A stretch of 64,000 nt of DNA from Brachyhypopomus gauderio (taxonomy: Eukaryota; Chordata; Actinopteri; Gymnotiformes; Hypopomidae), in NCBI RefSeq assembly GCF_052324685.1, contig NW_027506904.1:62001-126000 (forward strand). Direction: 5' to 3'. Shown here one piece after another: positions 29,025 to 41,094 of this stretch. Below the pieces are notes generated by a model, which worked only from the letters and a program-made list of their open reading frames with translations, was not told where the DNA came from and did no database searches. Within the stretch, counting starts at the first letter, position 1. The number at the start of each line of letters is the position of its first letter. Both the position numbers and the translations under genes were made by a program.

Positions 29025-30190
29025 TACAAGAATATGGTAAAATAAAGGAAAAGACCTACTGTCTTAAGTCATCAAAACAATGAAAAGGAATTACAATATA
29101 GACTCCTGCAGAACTTTAGAACAGATTAAAAGATTTCTGATCTACAAGTAATACATAGCCTCCTAAAAAGTTTGAAGGTTAACCCCCAGTGCAGAAATCC
29201 TCCCAATCTTAGTTTTCCTCCCTTTTCTCACAAAGTGGAAAAAAGGAAGTGTTTTCCAGCTTGGTTCCTCCAACAGATGACAGTATTAGTGAGCTGGAAC
29301 GAGGTTTGCAGAATATGAAAATCACGCAAACAGAGAAAATGTCATTATGATCTTTATTAAAAACAAACAAAAAAAACATAATTTGAAGTGTGAAAATAAT
29401 ACCACAATAATTGCAATTAAAGAACAGGGAAAAAGTAAAAAAAAAAAACGTTTAAAAGAACACCTCATTCTGTTGCTATACTTGTCACAGTATCATTAAA
29501 GGAAAGTTTACGGAATTTAAGTTTTTTAATATCACGGTTAACGCATTTGTCTGACAATCAAATTTTATACTAGTCATTTAAAGAACCAGTGTACAGCTCT
29601 CTAATCCCAGATGTTTTCATTCCTAGAAGACTTATTCTCTTCTTAAGTATAGAGTGTGAGATTTTCAGTTCCCAGGCCCATGTTCTAACAGTAGAGAAAT
29701 TCATCAAGACTAAAACTTTACTTGATGGTTATAATGATGTGATTTCTAGAATTCCTATAAGAGCATCTCCATCTAGTGGAAAGAGTGTGAACTGCACAGG
29801 TCTGCTCATAACTCTTATTCACTTAACCAAACACTTGCAATTAAAAAATTATAACTTTTTTGTTCATTTATTCAAACAGGAACAGTTGGCATGAAATATG
29901 TGAGTTTATGACTGAGCCCTGACTGATCACACAAGTAATATTATAGTGATACTACAACTACACTTAAAATTGCATGCATGACCATACAGGATCAATTCTG
30001 TGTCCACAGTGCTGGTTTATACCAGCTGGTTTATAAAGTTCCATTTCTAAAACATCTACCTACAATCCCTTAACTATTAAATTAACTTTACACAGTACTG
30101 CTCACCCGGAGCTGTGACCAAGGGGGACTGCAGAGGACAAATACAACATGTCTTATACAATGTTTCCTTTCTCCAGGTGTCACAGGTGAA
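29025..30190. other. Gene-poor intergenic sequence
   Basis: AT-rich sequence with short frames only. I found no conserved protein, RNA gene or complete transposon here. Confidence 0.5.
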
Positions 30191-30196
30191 TGACTA

Positions 30197-30570
30197 CACA
30201 CACTTTACTGTAGTGGGAGGAGTCTCCTTGCTTTACTGTAGTGGGAGGGTCTCTCCCTACGTAACTGTAGTGGGAGGTCTCTCCTTGCTTTACTGTAGTG
30301 GGAGGAGTCTCCCTGCTTTACTGTAGTGGGAGGGTCTCTCCCTACGTAACTGTAGTGGGAGGTCTCTCCCTGCTTTACTGTAGTGGGAGGAGTCTCCCCG
30401 CTTTACTGTAGTGGGAGGTCTCTCCCTACTTTAATGTAGTGGGAGGCATCTCCCTGCTTTACTGTAGTGGGAGGTCTCTCCCTGCTTTACTGTAGTGGGA
30501 GGTCTCTCCCTGCTTTAATGTAGTAGGAGGTCCCTCCCTACTTTACTGTAGTTGGAGGTCTCTCCCTGCT
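30197..30570. repeat. Minisatellite, 28-30-bp unit
   Basis: About 13 imperfect copies of a unit such as 'ctttactgtagtgggaggtc' plus 'tctccctg'. Variants differ by one or two bases in length ('ggaggtctct', 'ggaggagtct', 'gtaactgtag'). Short frames across it come from the repetition. Confidence 0.9.
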
Positions 30571-32737
30571 TGGTACAGTTTCATTTTACTCCCTGGGAAC
30601 TGTGCATAAAAGGCAATAATAGAAGGGCATGTGATTTGAATTATTGATGCTGACTGTCACTCAGATGTGCTGCCCAGCAGTCTGTAAGTCTCTAAAGAAA
30701 GTAGTGAACATATGTGTGGACATTTTTAGTCTAGTCTAGGTCCAAAATGGCTTGTCACTAAGGAGGGACCTCTAAAAGTTCCTTTGGAGGGGGTACATTA
30801 CCATACAATAGTTTAAATGTTCATTTTATCCACTTGGTGGACCTAATAGTACTTTAAACGAGACAAAACAAGTGACAATCTGTGTAAAAATCTGTGTAAC
30901 CTAGACATGAAGTTTGAATCATGATCAGTTCATCTTAGCTGTGGCCATTGTACCCACATTCTTTCCATGTCAGAAAATTCAGCTTCAGGAAAATAATGAA
31001 TACAGTCTCAGATGAAAGCTGAGCTTTGGTCACCCAGATTATTGTGTTGCGAGGAACTGAATACAAGTTCATTTCATTAAGGCAACTGAACAAAAGTTAA
31101 AAACCTAAAGGACAAATAAAGATGCATAGTGACTAAATGCAAAACAAACAGGCAGTGAAACCAATTCAGTAGTTCCCCCATCACCGTGGAGACGGATGAT
31201 GAGTGGTGATCTGTACTTTGGTGAAGGGTGGAAGTGATGTGTGTGGAGTGAAAGGGAAGTGTCTTGTGAGCTGAGGCTGTGTTTGAGTGTGTTGACACCA
31301 CCTCTGCCTGGTTGGGTGTTGGCCGAGATGTGTCATATTACAGTCCTGAGGGACCATTCACAGAGAGAAACTAAATCATACCCTGGGATATTCAATAAAC
31401 ACTAAACAAATAACAGTCAACCCTACGTCATATGACAGATTCAGGCTAAAATACTGAATATAATATTTTTATATTTGTCATTTGGATGATAGCAAGATGA
31501 CATTTAAAGTTATTTGTGTGTTTGGTCATATGAACCATGTTAGCTAATCACAACTCTTGGGTTTCTAAGAGCAATGTAGATGGACACAATGAAGTTCTTT
31601 TAAGATCACGTATAGAATTATGGTCAGGGGAGCAGGCTGGAGATAAATGCTTAACAGGAACTTGGAGAGCTGGCATACACGAACACCGGGGCATGCGTTA
31701 CACTTGTAACAAATATCTAGTTACTAGAGCTAAGTAAACAAAACAATACTTACGCCCTGGGGAAAAACTGACTACGCTACTAGAACATATAGTGGGCAAA
31801 CAGAGAACAACAGAAAAAGAACACAGAATTAAACCAAAGAACTGAAGAAAGAAGACCAGAGAGATTGGACCAGAGTCTTGGCTGCTCTCTCCAACCCTGT
31901 ACTGTTAAAAATGATTTCCTGCAGCCTGACCAATTGTGCTTGAGGTTTCAGCACCTCGGACAGCAGCCTGACCTGCATGCGTTATCTCTTCCAGGGGCGT
32001 GAACCGACTCATCGTCACAGCAACCAGATACTTAAGGTTTAATAGCCTGTAGGATAATACCAGTAGAAATGGTTTTGTGCTCTTCATTTTTAAGAGAGTA
32101 TGAAACTTGTTTTTGCACTCAGAATTGGATGCTGATTCCTCTGGGTGACCTGATTACTAAACTTGGGAGACTTTGACCTGAGAAACCCCTTGTAACAAAT
32201 CAGTAGTACGATCAAGTGCTGTCAATCTCAATATTTCTCAAAATTTCACTCGCTGTTTCAGATGTAATGATAAAGTCGTAACACTTTAATACAGTAACAG
32301 AGATGGCCACCACTAGCTCCTTTGACAGGTCTTGAACTTGAGTATCCGAAGCTTCACTCATTCACTCACTGTAGTTCCCTATATAGAAACTACCCTATAT
32401 TCAAACTACCTGCATCCAATTTTGTCCTTGCACAAGAGACCTTTGTATGTGATCATGGACTCCTCTGGCTCACAAAGAAACAGCTGAAATGGCCTAGCGG
32501 AAAGGTGCTGACCTTTTAAAGGGCAGACGACCGCAACATCTACCTCCATTTCTGTTACTTCTACTTTTGTTTTTGAGTATTTAAATGATAGAAGTCTGTG
32601 TTAGAGGGATTCCTGATGGTGTGGCAGGCCTTCTCACCCCTTCAGGGAGTTGTGATACATTAGGCGACTGCAGGCTAGTTGATAAACATTTGGAATCCTT
32701 CTTTTTGACACTACAACCAATTCTCCCCACACCTCAA
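30571..32737. other. Intergenic sequence without recognisable genes
   Basis: No frame above about 75 codons looks like a known protein. A short segment at about 32440-32480 ('ggactcctctggctcacaa') has a diverged relative at about 33297-33335, so a local duplication may span the tRNA-like sequences that follow. Confidence 0.5.
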
Positions 32738-32809
32738 GGGGGTGTAGCTCAGTGGAAACGCACATGTTTTGCATGTATGAGATCCAGGGTTCAATCCCCT
32801 GCATCTCCA
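32738..32809 (+). pseudogene. tRNA-Ala(UGC)-like sequence, probably decayed
   Basis: This 72-base segment has a paired acceptor stem (GGGGGTG with CATCTCC), anticodon loop TTTGCAT giving anticodon UGC, and an intact T-arm with TTCAATC. The D-arm is damaged: GCTC faces ACGC instead of GAGC. It could be a recent tRNA pseudogene or the head of a SINE. Confidence 0.6.
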
Positions 32810-33054
32810 TGAGTGTTGTCTAGAGATATGGGTGGCTATGTTTTAAGCCTTCGTGTTGAGCTGGGACTCAGACTGCGTGCATTTCTCTCACCCATTGCGC
32901 GCCTAGTGTTGTTTGCAGCTTCTGTTATTGATCGACGGTGCTCAATCAGTTTCCATTCGGTCATAAGTCGGTCACAATGGTGTTTTTGGTGATATTGAGC
33001 ATGTTCCAGTCACTGCTACTTTTAACACATGCTCTAAGTGTTTCACATCTTCTT

Positions 33055-33127
33055 GGCATGGTGGCTAATTGGCAAGGCGTCAGTCTTGTAAATCGAAGAC
33101 CATAGGTTTGATCCTTGCTCGTGGCTT
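33055..33127 (+). pseudogene. Degenerate tRNA-Thr(UGU)-like sequence
   Basis: An A-box-like 'tggctaattggcaagg', an anticodon-loop-like 'cttgtaa' and a B-box-like 'ggtttgatcc' occur in tRNA order and spacing. Acceptor and T-stem pairing is poor. It may be a decayed tRNA or a tRNA-derived SINE head. Confidence 0.35.
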
Positions 33128-33443
33128 TTAGACAAATGAAAGTGGACAGACAGGCTGACCACATTTGTAGAAAACACATCTACAGTACTTGCCACACACA
33201 CTTCTCTGATGACAATCCCACCGGGCTCTTCATACAGCATCTCCTTGTCTTGTACTGGCAAGGCACATGAATCCACTTCTCACATCGGATAAAAGGCCTT
33301 TGTATGTCACCCAGGACTCCTCGGGCTCACAAGGATTGAACTGTGAATGTTAACTTAATGTATGGGCTTGTCATGTGACTGCTTCTTGTGGCTTTATTTG
33401 CTGCACCTGTGTCGTTCAGAATTCAAAAGAACCCCATCTTGGT

Positions 33444-33516
33444 GGAGATGTAGCTCAGTGGTAGAGCACATACTTTGCAATAAGAACCTGGGTTCAATTG
33501 CCACTAGGATCACCAC
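33444..33516 (+). pseudogene. Degenerate tRNA-Ala(UGC)-like sequence
   Basis: The 5' half matches an alanine tRNA well ('tgtagctcagtggtagagca', then 'ctttgca' for anticodon UGC), while the anticodon stem and 3' half have lost pairing. It is likely a paralogue of the copy at 32738 that decayed in a different part. Confidence 0.5.
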
Positions 33517-33717
33517 AAACCTACTCAAGAAAGAATATTTAAAGCACAAGAATGTGCTTTAACATTAAGCAACAGTGCCTGAGAGTTTAACAAATGCTTT
33601 CAGACCCTCTCATATGACTGCACTTCAATTTGATACGAATCCCACGCCATACACAGCAGATAAAACATTTACATTTACATATACACAAACTGGCCCAAAT
33701 CCAATTTTTTTTGTTAG

Positions 33718-34058
33718 TGTAACGCTGGGTGCAGGAGGCAGACACCAAGACGTATATGGTGCACAAGCAACATTTATTGGACTCTCCACAAGTAAGCTAT
33801 GTGCGGAGCGCAAGCAGCACACAGTCACACTCACGCTGACACGTAACTTTAGACAAAGACGAGCACAAGACACTGCGCGAACGCACATTAAATAGGTGAT
33901 TAACACAAACCCTGGTGATCTCGAGACAAGGCACAGGTGCGACTACGAACACGCTCACAGACAACCCACACCCACGGAAGCACCAATATGGACATAACAG
34001 CACGCAGACAATGTAACGGCACGCCCACAGGGAAGGGTCCGGAGCTGTGACCGTGACA
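33718..34058 (-). mobile_element. Solo LTR, 341 bp
   Basis: The segment starts TGTAACGCTGGG and ends CCGTGACA, with a perfect 5-bp duplication GTTAG on both sides (33713-33717 and 34059-34063). A 'tttatt' near the left end would be an AATAAA polyadenylation signal on the minus strand, suggesting leftward transcription. No internal retrotransposon sequence is present, so it looks like the product of LTR-LTR recombination. It is unrelated to the gypsy and ERV LTRs in this window. Confidence 0.82.
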
Positions 34059-34063
34059 GTTAG

Positions 34064-34630
34064 GCTGTTCAAAATATGTTTTTGATTTATATCCAAAATT
34101 AGTCTGAACAGATGACACTCCTAAATTAACCTGAATGTACAAAAGAAGTGTTCCAAATCAGAACTAAACTGTGTTTTCCTGTTCACACTGCCACAGATAC
34201 ATATTTAATAGGGTACACAGTAATTGACTGCGGAAGTTATTGGAAGTTAGGCCAGTGTCTGAAATTTCAGTTCGATGTTGTTGTCTCTGCTTCCTGGTTC
34301 ACAGTAAGCAACGTCTTACATTATACTACATTAGTTTCTTTTCAACTATATTAGCTAGCTAAATAACTATCGCTTGCTCTCAATCTGCACCACTGTGAAG
34401 AAAATTGTCTTGCTAGCTGGCTAAGCTCTAGCTAAAGACTATTCGCTGTCATAGCTCTGAGATGGCGGAACTATCTTCCGCTAGCTGATCGGTCCACAGA
34501 GTCCTCTTGTGGTCTTCAAATGTAGACTTTTAATTCCTGTTGTTTAAGTGTGACCCTATAGTTATTTGCAGGACTAGGTAATAGCAGTGATTCCTGTAGT
34601 CTCTTTCAAAGGTATCTTGGATTCTGACCT
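34064..34630. other. Intergenic sequence, nothing recognised
   Basis: Ordinary AT-rich sequence. No gene, repeat structure or RNA could be supported. Confidence 0.45.
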
Positions 34631-34638
34631 ATCCTTGG

Positions 34639-36224
34639 CAGTTGTATAGTAATGAAGTAGAACTACTTCACTACTGTACTTAAGTACTAAAATGCTGTAT
34701 CTGTACTTTACTGGAGTATTATTTTTTTTCTCCTACTTCCACTTTTACTTCAGTACATATTTTCCATCAGTTTAATACTTTTACTCTGATACATTTTTAC
34801 GTGCTGTATAGTTACTCGTTACAATTATAAACATAATTGGCACTGGCGCTGTCACCGGGTCTTATGAGAGAACTGCGCATGCTCCGGTCGCGTCTCCTTT
34901 ACTCTGCTGTTGCCTTCACTCAACACTTGAGCTTCGTAATGACACGTTGTGACTGCCGCAAGGGTCCGCGCGACGAAAATGTCGCAATCGCGGTGGCTCC
35001 GCCCATGCGTCGATTTTTGTGCGTGCGAAGTTACAACGTGGAATTCATGCACTTGTACAGAACTTTGAAGGTCCATTTTCACCTTCAGCACCTTCAGCTT
35101 AATTTACATATTTATACAAATACACATATACTCAAAATTATTTGACATAATTCGCTCTTTATCTAATTAAAAGAGATGGTACCATGTTTGGTAACAGCAG
35201 AAGAGCAGCATAAGTGCTGCATAATAAGCTTGTTGACGTTTTAATGTACATATATTGGCACCTTCCACACCTTCAACATTGAGTGGTCGTGGCGGTGAGG
35301 AAGGAGACCATCCTGGCCCTACCTAGAGACAGTGTTTGCGTTTGCTGGAGTGAAAGTAAATTCCTATAGGATGAAGTGCCATCTCTGCCTCCCTAAAGAG
35401 GGTGAAATATTGGCCTTCCAAAATTCACCTTTGAACTTGAAGAAACACATCAATGTAAGTTATAAATATAATGCACAGAAGACACCAGCTTGAGCTGTCA
35501 GTAAGTGCTAGTTAGGTTAGATATCTTAGCTAACTAACCTAATTATGTTCATGACGTGCTGCAGTATTCACTTAACATTAGCTGGCAATCATAAAGGCGA
35601 CGTCACGCTGAGTTGTGTTTTTAGCAACAGTAAGCCGTGTCTCTTTTCATGCTGAGTAATCATGTGCCCATTTTTATAGTGTAGTGTTTTTATAGGGTAA
35701 GGGCATTTATTGAGGGTAAACGCAGGGCAGTAGGCTCACCCTTAGAATCCGACGGACGGATTTTACATCCAAAATACACCTCATTTTCTCAGCTAAATTA
35801 AGGCGAACTTGTACTTCTGCGTCAAACCTACGACGTAGCGGGACATAGGCTGTTTTTTGTGTACGAAGTGTTAAGCCCAATTTTTTAAGTTGCTACTTGT
35901 TTTTACATACAGGACACTTGTATTTGTGGTCTTTGACATATTTGATTTGTAAGTGATATATAAAAACAATTGATAATCAAACTTTGACGGCTTTGTTTAA
36001 TTAATTCAAAACACAATACTTGTACTTTTTACTTTCAGTACTTGAGTAATACATTTTAGAATAAACTACTTGCAATACACAAGTACAAAACATTCTGAAT
36101 ACTTCTGTACTTCTACTTAGGTAAAGTTTTTAAAGAACACTTCAACTTCTACTCAAGTCAATTTTTTGAGAGAGTACTTGCAGTTTTACTCAAGTATGGG
36201 TCTCTAATACTTTATGCAACACTG
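34639..36224. mobile_element. hAT-type element with BED-finger exon remnant
   Basis: A perfect 8-bp duplication ATCCTTGG flanks the segment (34631-34638 and 36225-36232). The ends start CAG and finish CTG, with subterminal regions full of 'acttaagtac' and 'cttgagtaa' words arranged in opposite orientation. The central part (35371-35454) codes a BED-like finger. The terminal inverted repeats match only partly, so the element is old. Confidence 0.8.
35371..35454 (+). pseudogene. BED zinc-finger exon of hAT transposase (fragment)
   Basis: The translation MKCHLCLPKEGE…LKKHI has the C-x2-C and terminal His of a BED finger and ends at a consensus splice donor (gtaagt at 35455). Transposase catalytic regions were not found downstream within the element. 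Not expected to be functional. Confidence 0.6.
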
Positions 36225-36232
36225 ATCCTTGG

Positions 36233-37139
36233 TAATATGTAGGGGTAGGGGTGTCCAAAGTGCAGCCCGGAGTTCAAATGCTGACCACAGCATTTTATAT
36301 TTCACCAGAAGATGACAGAAGACTTAAAAAAGCTATTTTATGTTTCACCAGAAGATGGCAGTGTTATACTATACCGTCAGACAGCAGCGTATATATATAG
36401 TGTATGTAAAATGCTAACAAACAAGTGAAACTATATATTTTGCACTTTTTAACGACATACCATTTTAAAAAATTATTTATCTTAACGTTATGCCAGTTAT
36501 ATCACGATCTATATCTGTTATATAATCATATTGAAAAATAAATTCGCCTCCACTTGAAAGATAAAATTAAGTAGGCATTGTGTGCTAAATAAACACCGCT
36601 GCTAATCTGGCTAGCTAACTAGCTAACAGGAGACTGACGATCAAAGTGGCGGGAGGCGCGAGCCACTTTTGGTCTTCAGGTTTATCGTCAGATTTCTCAT
36701 CACGTTTGAGACCAGGGAGGCTAAAATGTAAGGTGCACAGCGAACAAACGGGAACAATTAGTGTGGCTCTATATGGTTAATAATATCCGAGGACACCTTT
36801 ACAATCCAATTAATTCGCGTAACGCGTCTAGCCGGCAACATACTTCATTAGCTATCTAGCTAACTGCGTTTCCAGGCGAATGTTTCAAAGTTTACGTCGC
36901 TGGGTAGCAAGTGTGTAGAGATACGAGTAGGCGGAATGTGACTTTCAACATGATAGCTGTGTCTAAAGAGTAAGAATTATTAAGCATGGAAAATACAACG
37001 TTTCTGAAGAAAGGTGTCGCGTTAAGTCAGTCTACCTTCTGTGTTCAAATTAGAAACGTCACTACGTGAGTTTGCATCAACTTTTCCGGACCTACAAACG
37101 AACCACGAAGAGCCTCTGTTTGAGAAAATCTTTCCTCTC
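36233..37139. promoter_or_regulatory. Upstream region of rad21l1
   Basis: About 900 bp between the hAT and the rad21l1 start. It includes a short imperfect duplication ('tttcaccagaagatg' at about 36300 and 36345) and a GC-rich stretch 'gtggcgggaggcgcg' (36646-36660) with an E2F-like GGCGGGA core. The true transcription start is unknown. The promoter role is inferred from position. Confidence 0.35.
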
Positions 37140-40100
37140 ATGATGGTTTTCTTCACGGAACTCTTCACGTACAAACGAGGGTCCCTTGCCAAGATCTGGC
37201 TTGCAGCCCACTGGGAAAAAAAGATAACGAAAGCTCATGTATTTGAGTGTAATTTAGAGACAACTATCGAAGATATTATTTCCCCTCAGGTGCTTAATAA
37301 GTTACTGTCGTTGCCTATTTAAGTTAGTAGGCGCTACGGTAGCCTACAGGTCAGAAATGCACAAACTCATTTTATGTGAATGTTTTGCCAGATAATGATT
37401 GGTCTGCGAACTTCAGGTCACCTGCTTTTGGGTGTTGCACGGATCTATTCAAGGAAAGCCAAGTATCTCCTTGCAGACTGCACTGATGCCGTGGCTAAAA
37501 TCAAAGTGGCTTTTCGTCCAGGTTACCACAACTCCCATATTTTGCTTCTGTGTCCTACAACATACCCCATTACTTTTCATTTTCATCACATTTGTTGCAA
37601 GTGGCTATTGTGCCATGATGTCTACAACAGGAAATCAGCACTTAATGTGGTGAACAGTGGGCAATGTAGTAATCCTTTTAAGAATGGTAATGCTTGCTCC
37701 ATAATAACAGGACAGACAGATCTGCCAGAGGAAGGAATGGAGGCAATGTTAAAGGCCATCACATTGCCAGAAGACTTCAGCGACTTTAATTCTCTGCTGC
37801 CTGATCTCAAGTATAGAATTTTTGCCACTTTCAGAGATTGAGAGCTTTTTCCTCAAAATTCTGACTGACTTTCCACCATTTTGCTCTGTGCTGTAGCATA
37901 TGAGTTTCTGTTGGGGGTTATGTCTCTCTTATAGTACCATTGATGTGGTAGACCACTTCTCACTGAACCAATGTCACGCCAATGAAATCACTCTTAAAGA
38001 GAACCTGGGAAACAGCTTTCTCACCATAAATGACATGGGTAAGAGTATATTAACAGCACCCAGATCTAATTCCAAGTTCCATAACCATATAAACTGGGGC
38101 ACCCTACATGACACAGTTATATTCTGTCTTGCAGTAGATGACTCCCTATCTCATCAGGGACAGTTTGACCTGAGTTTTCACAGTCTGGCTACAAATGGTG
38201 ATGGGTTCGGTGACGAGGGCATGGCTTTTGATGTTGTTGGTACTGATTCCCTCTATTTAGGAATCTGTTGCAAACAAACATAAAACTGATTTATAAAAGA
38301 CAAAATCCAAGTAGACAATGTACTCTACTTTGTAAGCAAAATTGAGTTACACCATATTAATTGTTTTTCTAAAATTTCTATTTCACTATAATGATGAATA
38401 TATCTGAAATGGATTCTCTGCTTTGATCCATCATTTAACATTAGAATAACATAAAACCTAGCACAAATGTAACATTTGATTAGCTGTGTCAACTTCTCTT
38501 AACATAAATCTCAGCTTCTACACTTTTAGAGAAAATTGTTAACTGTTTGATGTTTTTCTGTGTCCAGATTTGATAATAAATGCTAGTGAGAATGATCTGC
38601 TGAATGACTCCTCTGGTCATTCACTTGAGTTTCCCGCGACTCCCCCACCGACTGCTGTAAACGCACCAGGTAATTATGGGTCTTTGGACTGGACTTTCCT
38701 GTAATATCTGTGCACCAATGTAAGGTAAGTGAACACAGTGTTGTTCAGGAATGTCCTATTATTTGTAAATAAGGCAGTCTTTTGTAGTAACTAACTATTA
38801 AATGGCTGAATAACAACTTCATAGAAATATGTAGATACGGGTCATATAGCCCAAGTTTATAAAATGTTTATCTGAAATCCTGATTTTATTTTTGCTACCT
38901 ATCAGGAGTAGGTATTTTCACTGACTGACTGACAGAGTCCTACTGTTGTAACCCACATGCATGTGGAATCTGTGCAGTAGCTAGCAAGCCATTATAGAGC
39001 TAAATTAATGGTAGACACAACAGGTTAGCAGTGAAGTCTCAAACAAAAAACATGAATAGTGATTGCTGTTCTCCAATTAAAAACATTTATCCCATAAATT
39101 ACATTCAAGACTTGATATTTTTACTAACATTAATGGGTTTGTTGGGGATAATTTATTTCTATCTTGCTGAGTTGTAATGTGGGACATTCCTCATGATTGT
39201 GATGACATTAATTAATGATTACTGAAATAATTATTAGTCTAACATTCTTCACATTGCCCAGTAAGAAAAAAATAACAGGAACCTCTGTTATCAACCCAAC
39301 CAGCTAGTGGTGTTGCCAGCATAATTTATGTTTTTAACAACATTTTAAAGTATCAACAATTTCTTAAATTCTGCAGTCCACTCCAGTGGGATGGAGGAAA
39401 AGCCTACTTTATAATTATCATTATTTCTTATATTTTTATTATTATTATATTATTGCTGAAATATGCATAAATGAGATTCAAGTACCTGTAACTTCATTTA
39501 AAACATTTATTTATCGGCTGCTGCAAAATATTTCAGTACAGAGTGGACAAATATTTTGCCACTTTCTGCAACAAATAACATGAAAGATAGCAGACCTCTT
39601 GGAACCAAGTTATATTTTGGGTCAATAAGGCACAGAAGTTGTTCAGAGGTTGTCTAGGAATGGCGGTCGTTGCAGTTAGCTCATATAGTAGTCTGGTTTT
39701 ACTGTTCCAACTTCCAAGTCTGCCCTTACCTCCACTTCAGAGGCCTCGCCAGACAGCCCATCCCTGAATGAGACCACACTGCTAGACGATGCAGTGAAAG
39801 GTTTCGCTCTCGAACCGGTGGTTGCCACACGTGAGTGTCTACACAAAGAGATTAAGGTCATTAAGGTCAGGGACGCAGCTTTTCTTTAACACTGTTGCTA
39901 ACTAAGAGCCTTCTAAGTCAGATTATGCATTTCTATCAACATAGAATGTGAGGTTTATCACAAGCATTTTGATGTATTTTGCCTGACAGTGAATAGAATT
40001 TTACTTTATAGAATATTATAAGCACCGTGCTTTAGCTAGCAGTTCTTTCTTATTTTTCAGCCTCTTCAGACAGGAGAAGAGGCAATAGGAAGAGGAAACT

Positions 40101-40970
40101 GGTGGTTGATCAGTATAAGGAACTTTCAAACGAAACCATCAGAGCACAGCTGAATGACTGCTCTGACCTTCTGACCTCACTAGACATAGCTCCGCCCACA
40201 CACCAGCTTTTGGAGTGGAAGGAAACTGGTGGAGTGGATTATCTTTATTCACATTTCTGTGTCCCAGTCATACACAGTGACTTGCAGCAGGTAACAAACG
40301 TGTGTCCTCATACACAAACTGTAGTTTGAACTATAGGTCTCTTTCCGGTATTTAAAGGGGTGGACACAGAGCAAACGGTGTAAAACCAGTGCGTTTGCTG
40401 TATCATGCAGGAGTACCAGTCACTCTCAGAAGACACCCAGAGCTGATTCTATACATTAGCTGAAAACATCTTTCGTCTCTGTCCTCCACAATTGTTAACT
40501 ACTGCACAATTACCAGCTCAGGGTCTGAACTCGGTCAGCTGTGGTGAAATACATTCCATACACCTGTATGCAAGAATGCTTGTTAAACACATTTTGCTAA
40601 ACAATTTGTACAAAAGTCTGAAAAGATGTTTGAATTAATATTTACGTACGTGTGTCCCCCCCCCCCAAAGCTCGTGTATATTGGGCCTCGATGTATATAA
40701 ACATGTTGTGAGGTGTCATTGTTCTACATGTAGCATGTTCTCTGAAACTTCTCTGTCAGTGTGGTAATAAAGCAGCCCAGCCTGGTCAACTGCCCTGTCC
40801 TCTTTCTCCCAGCTGTTCCCTAGAGACGCGTTTCCCGGGAGATGGGGGCCGTCCGTCCATGCAGGAGAGGAGAGTGACGTGGAAGGGATTAGGGAGCTGG
40901 AGAGAGAGGGTACACACACATACACACACACACATACACACACACACTCACACACACACACACACACACA

Positions 40971-41016
<46 letters not shown>

Positions 41017-41042
41017 CACACTCGCACACTCACACACACACA

Positions 41043-41094
<52 letters not shown>

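Noticed and set aside
32481..32540. A fourth tRNA-like sequence ('ggcctagcggaaaggtgctg')
   Set aside because: No convincing cloverleaf or B-box could be drawn.
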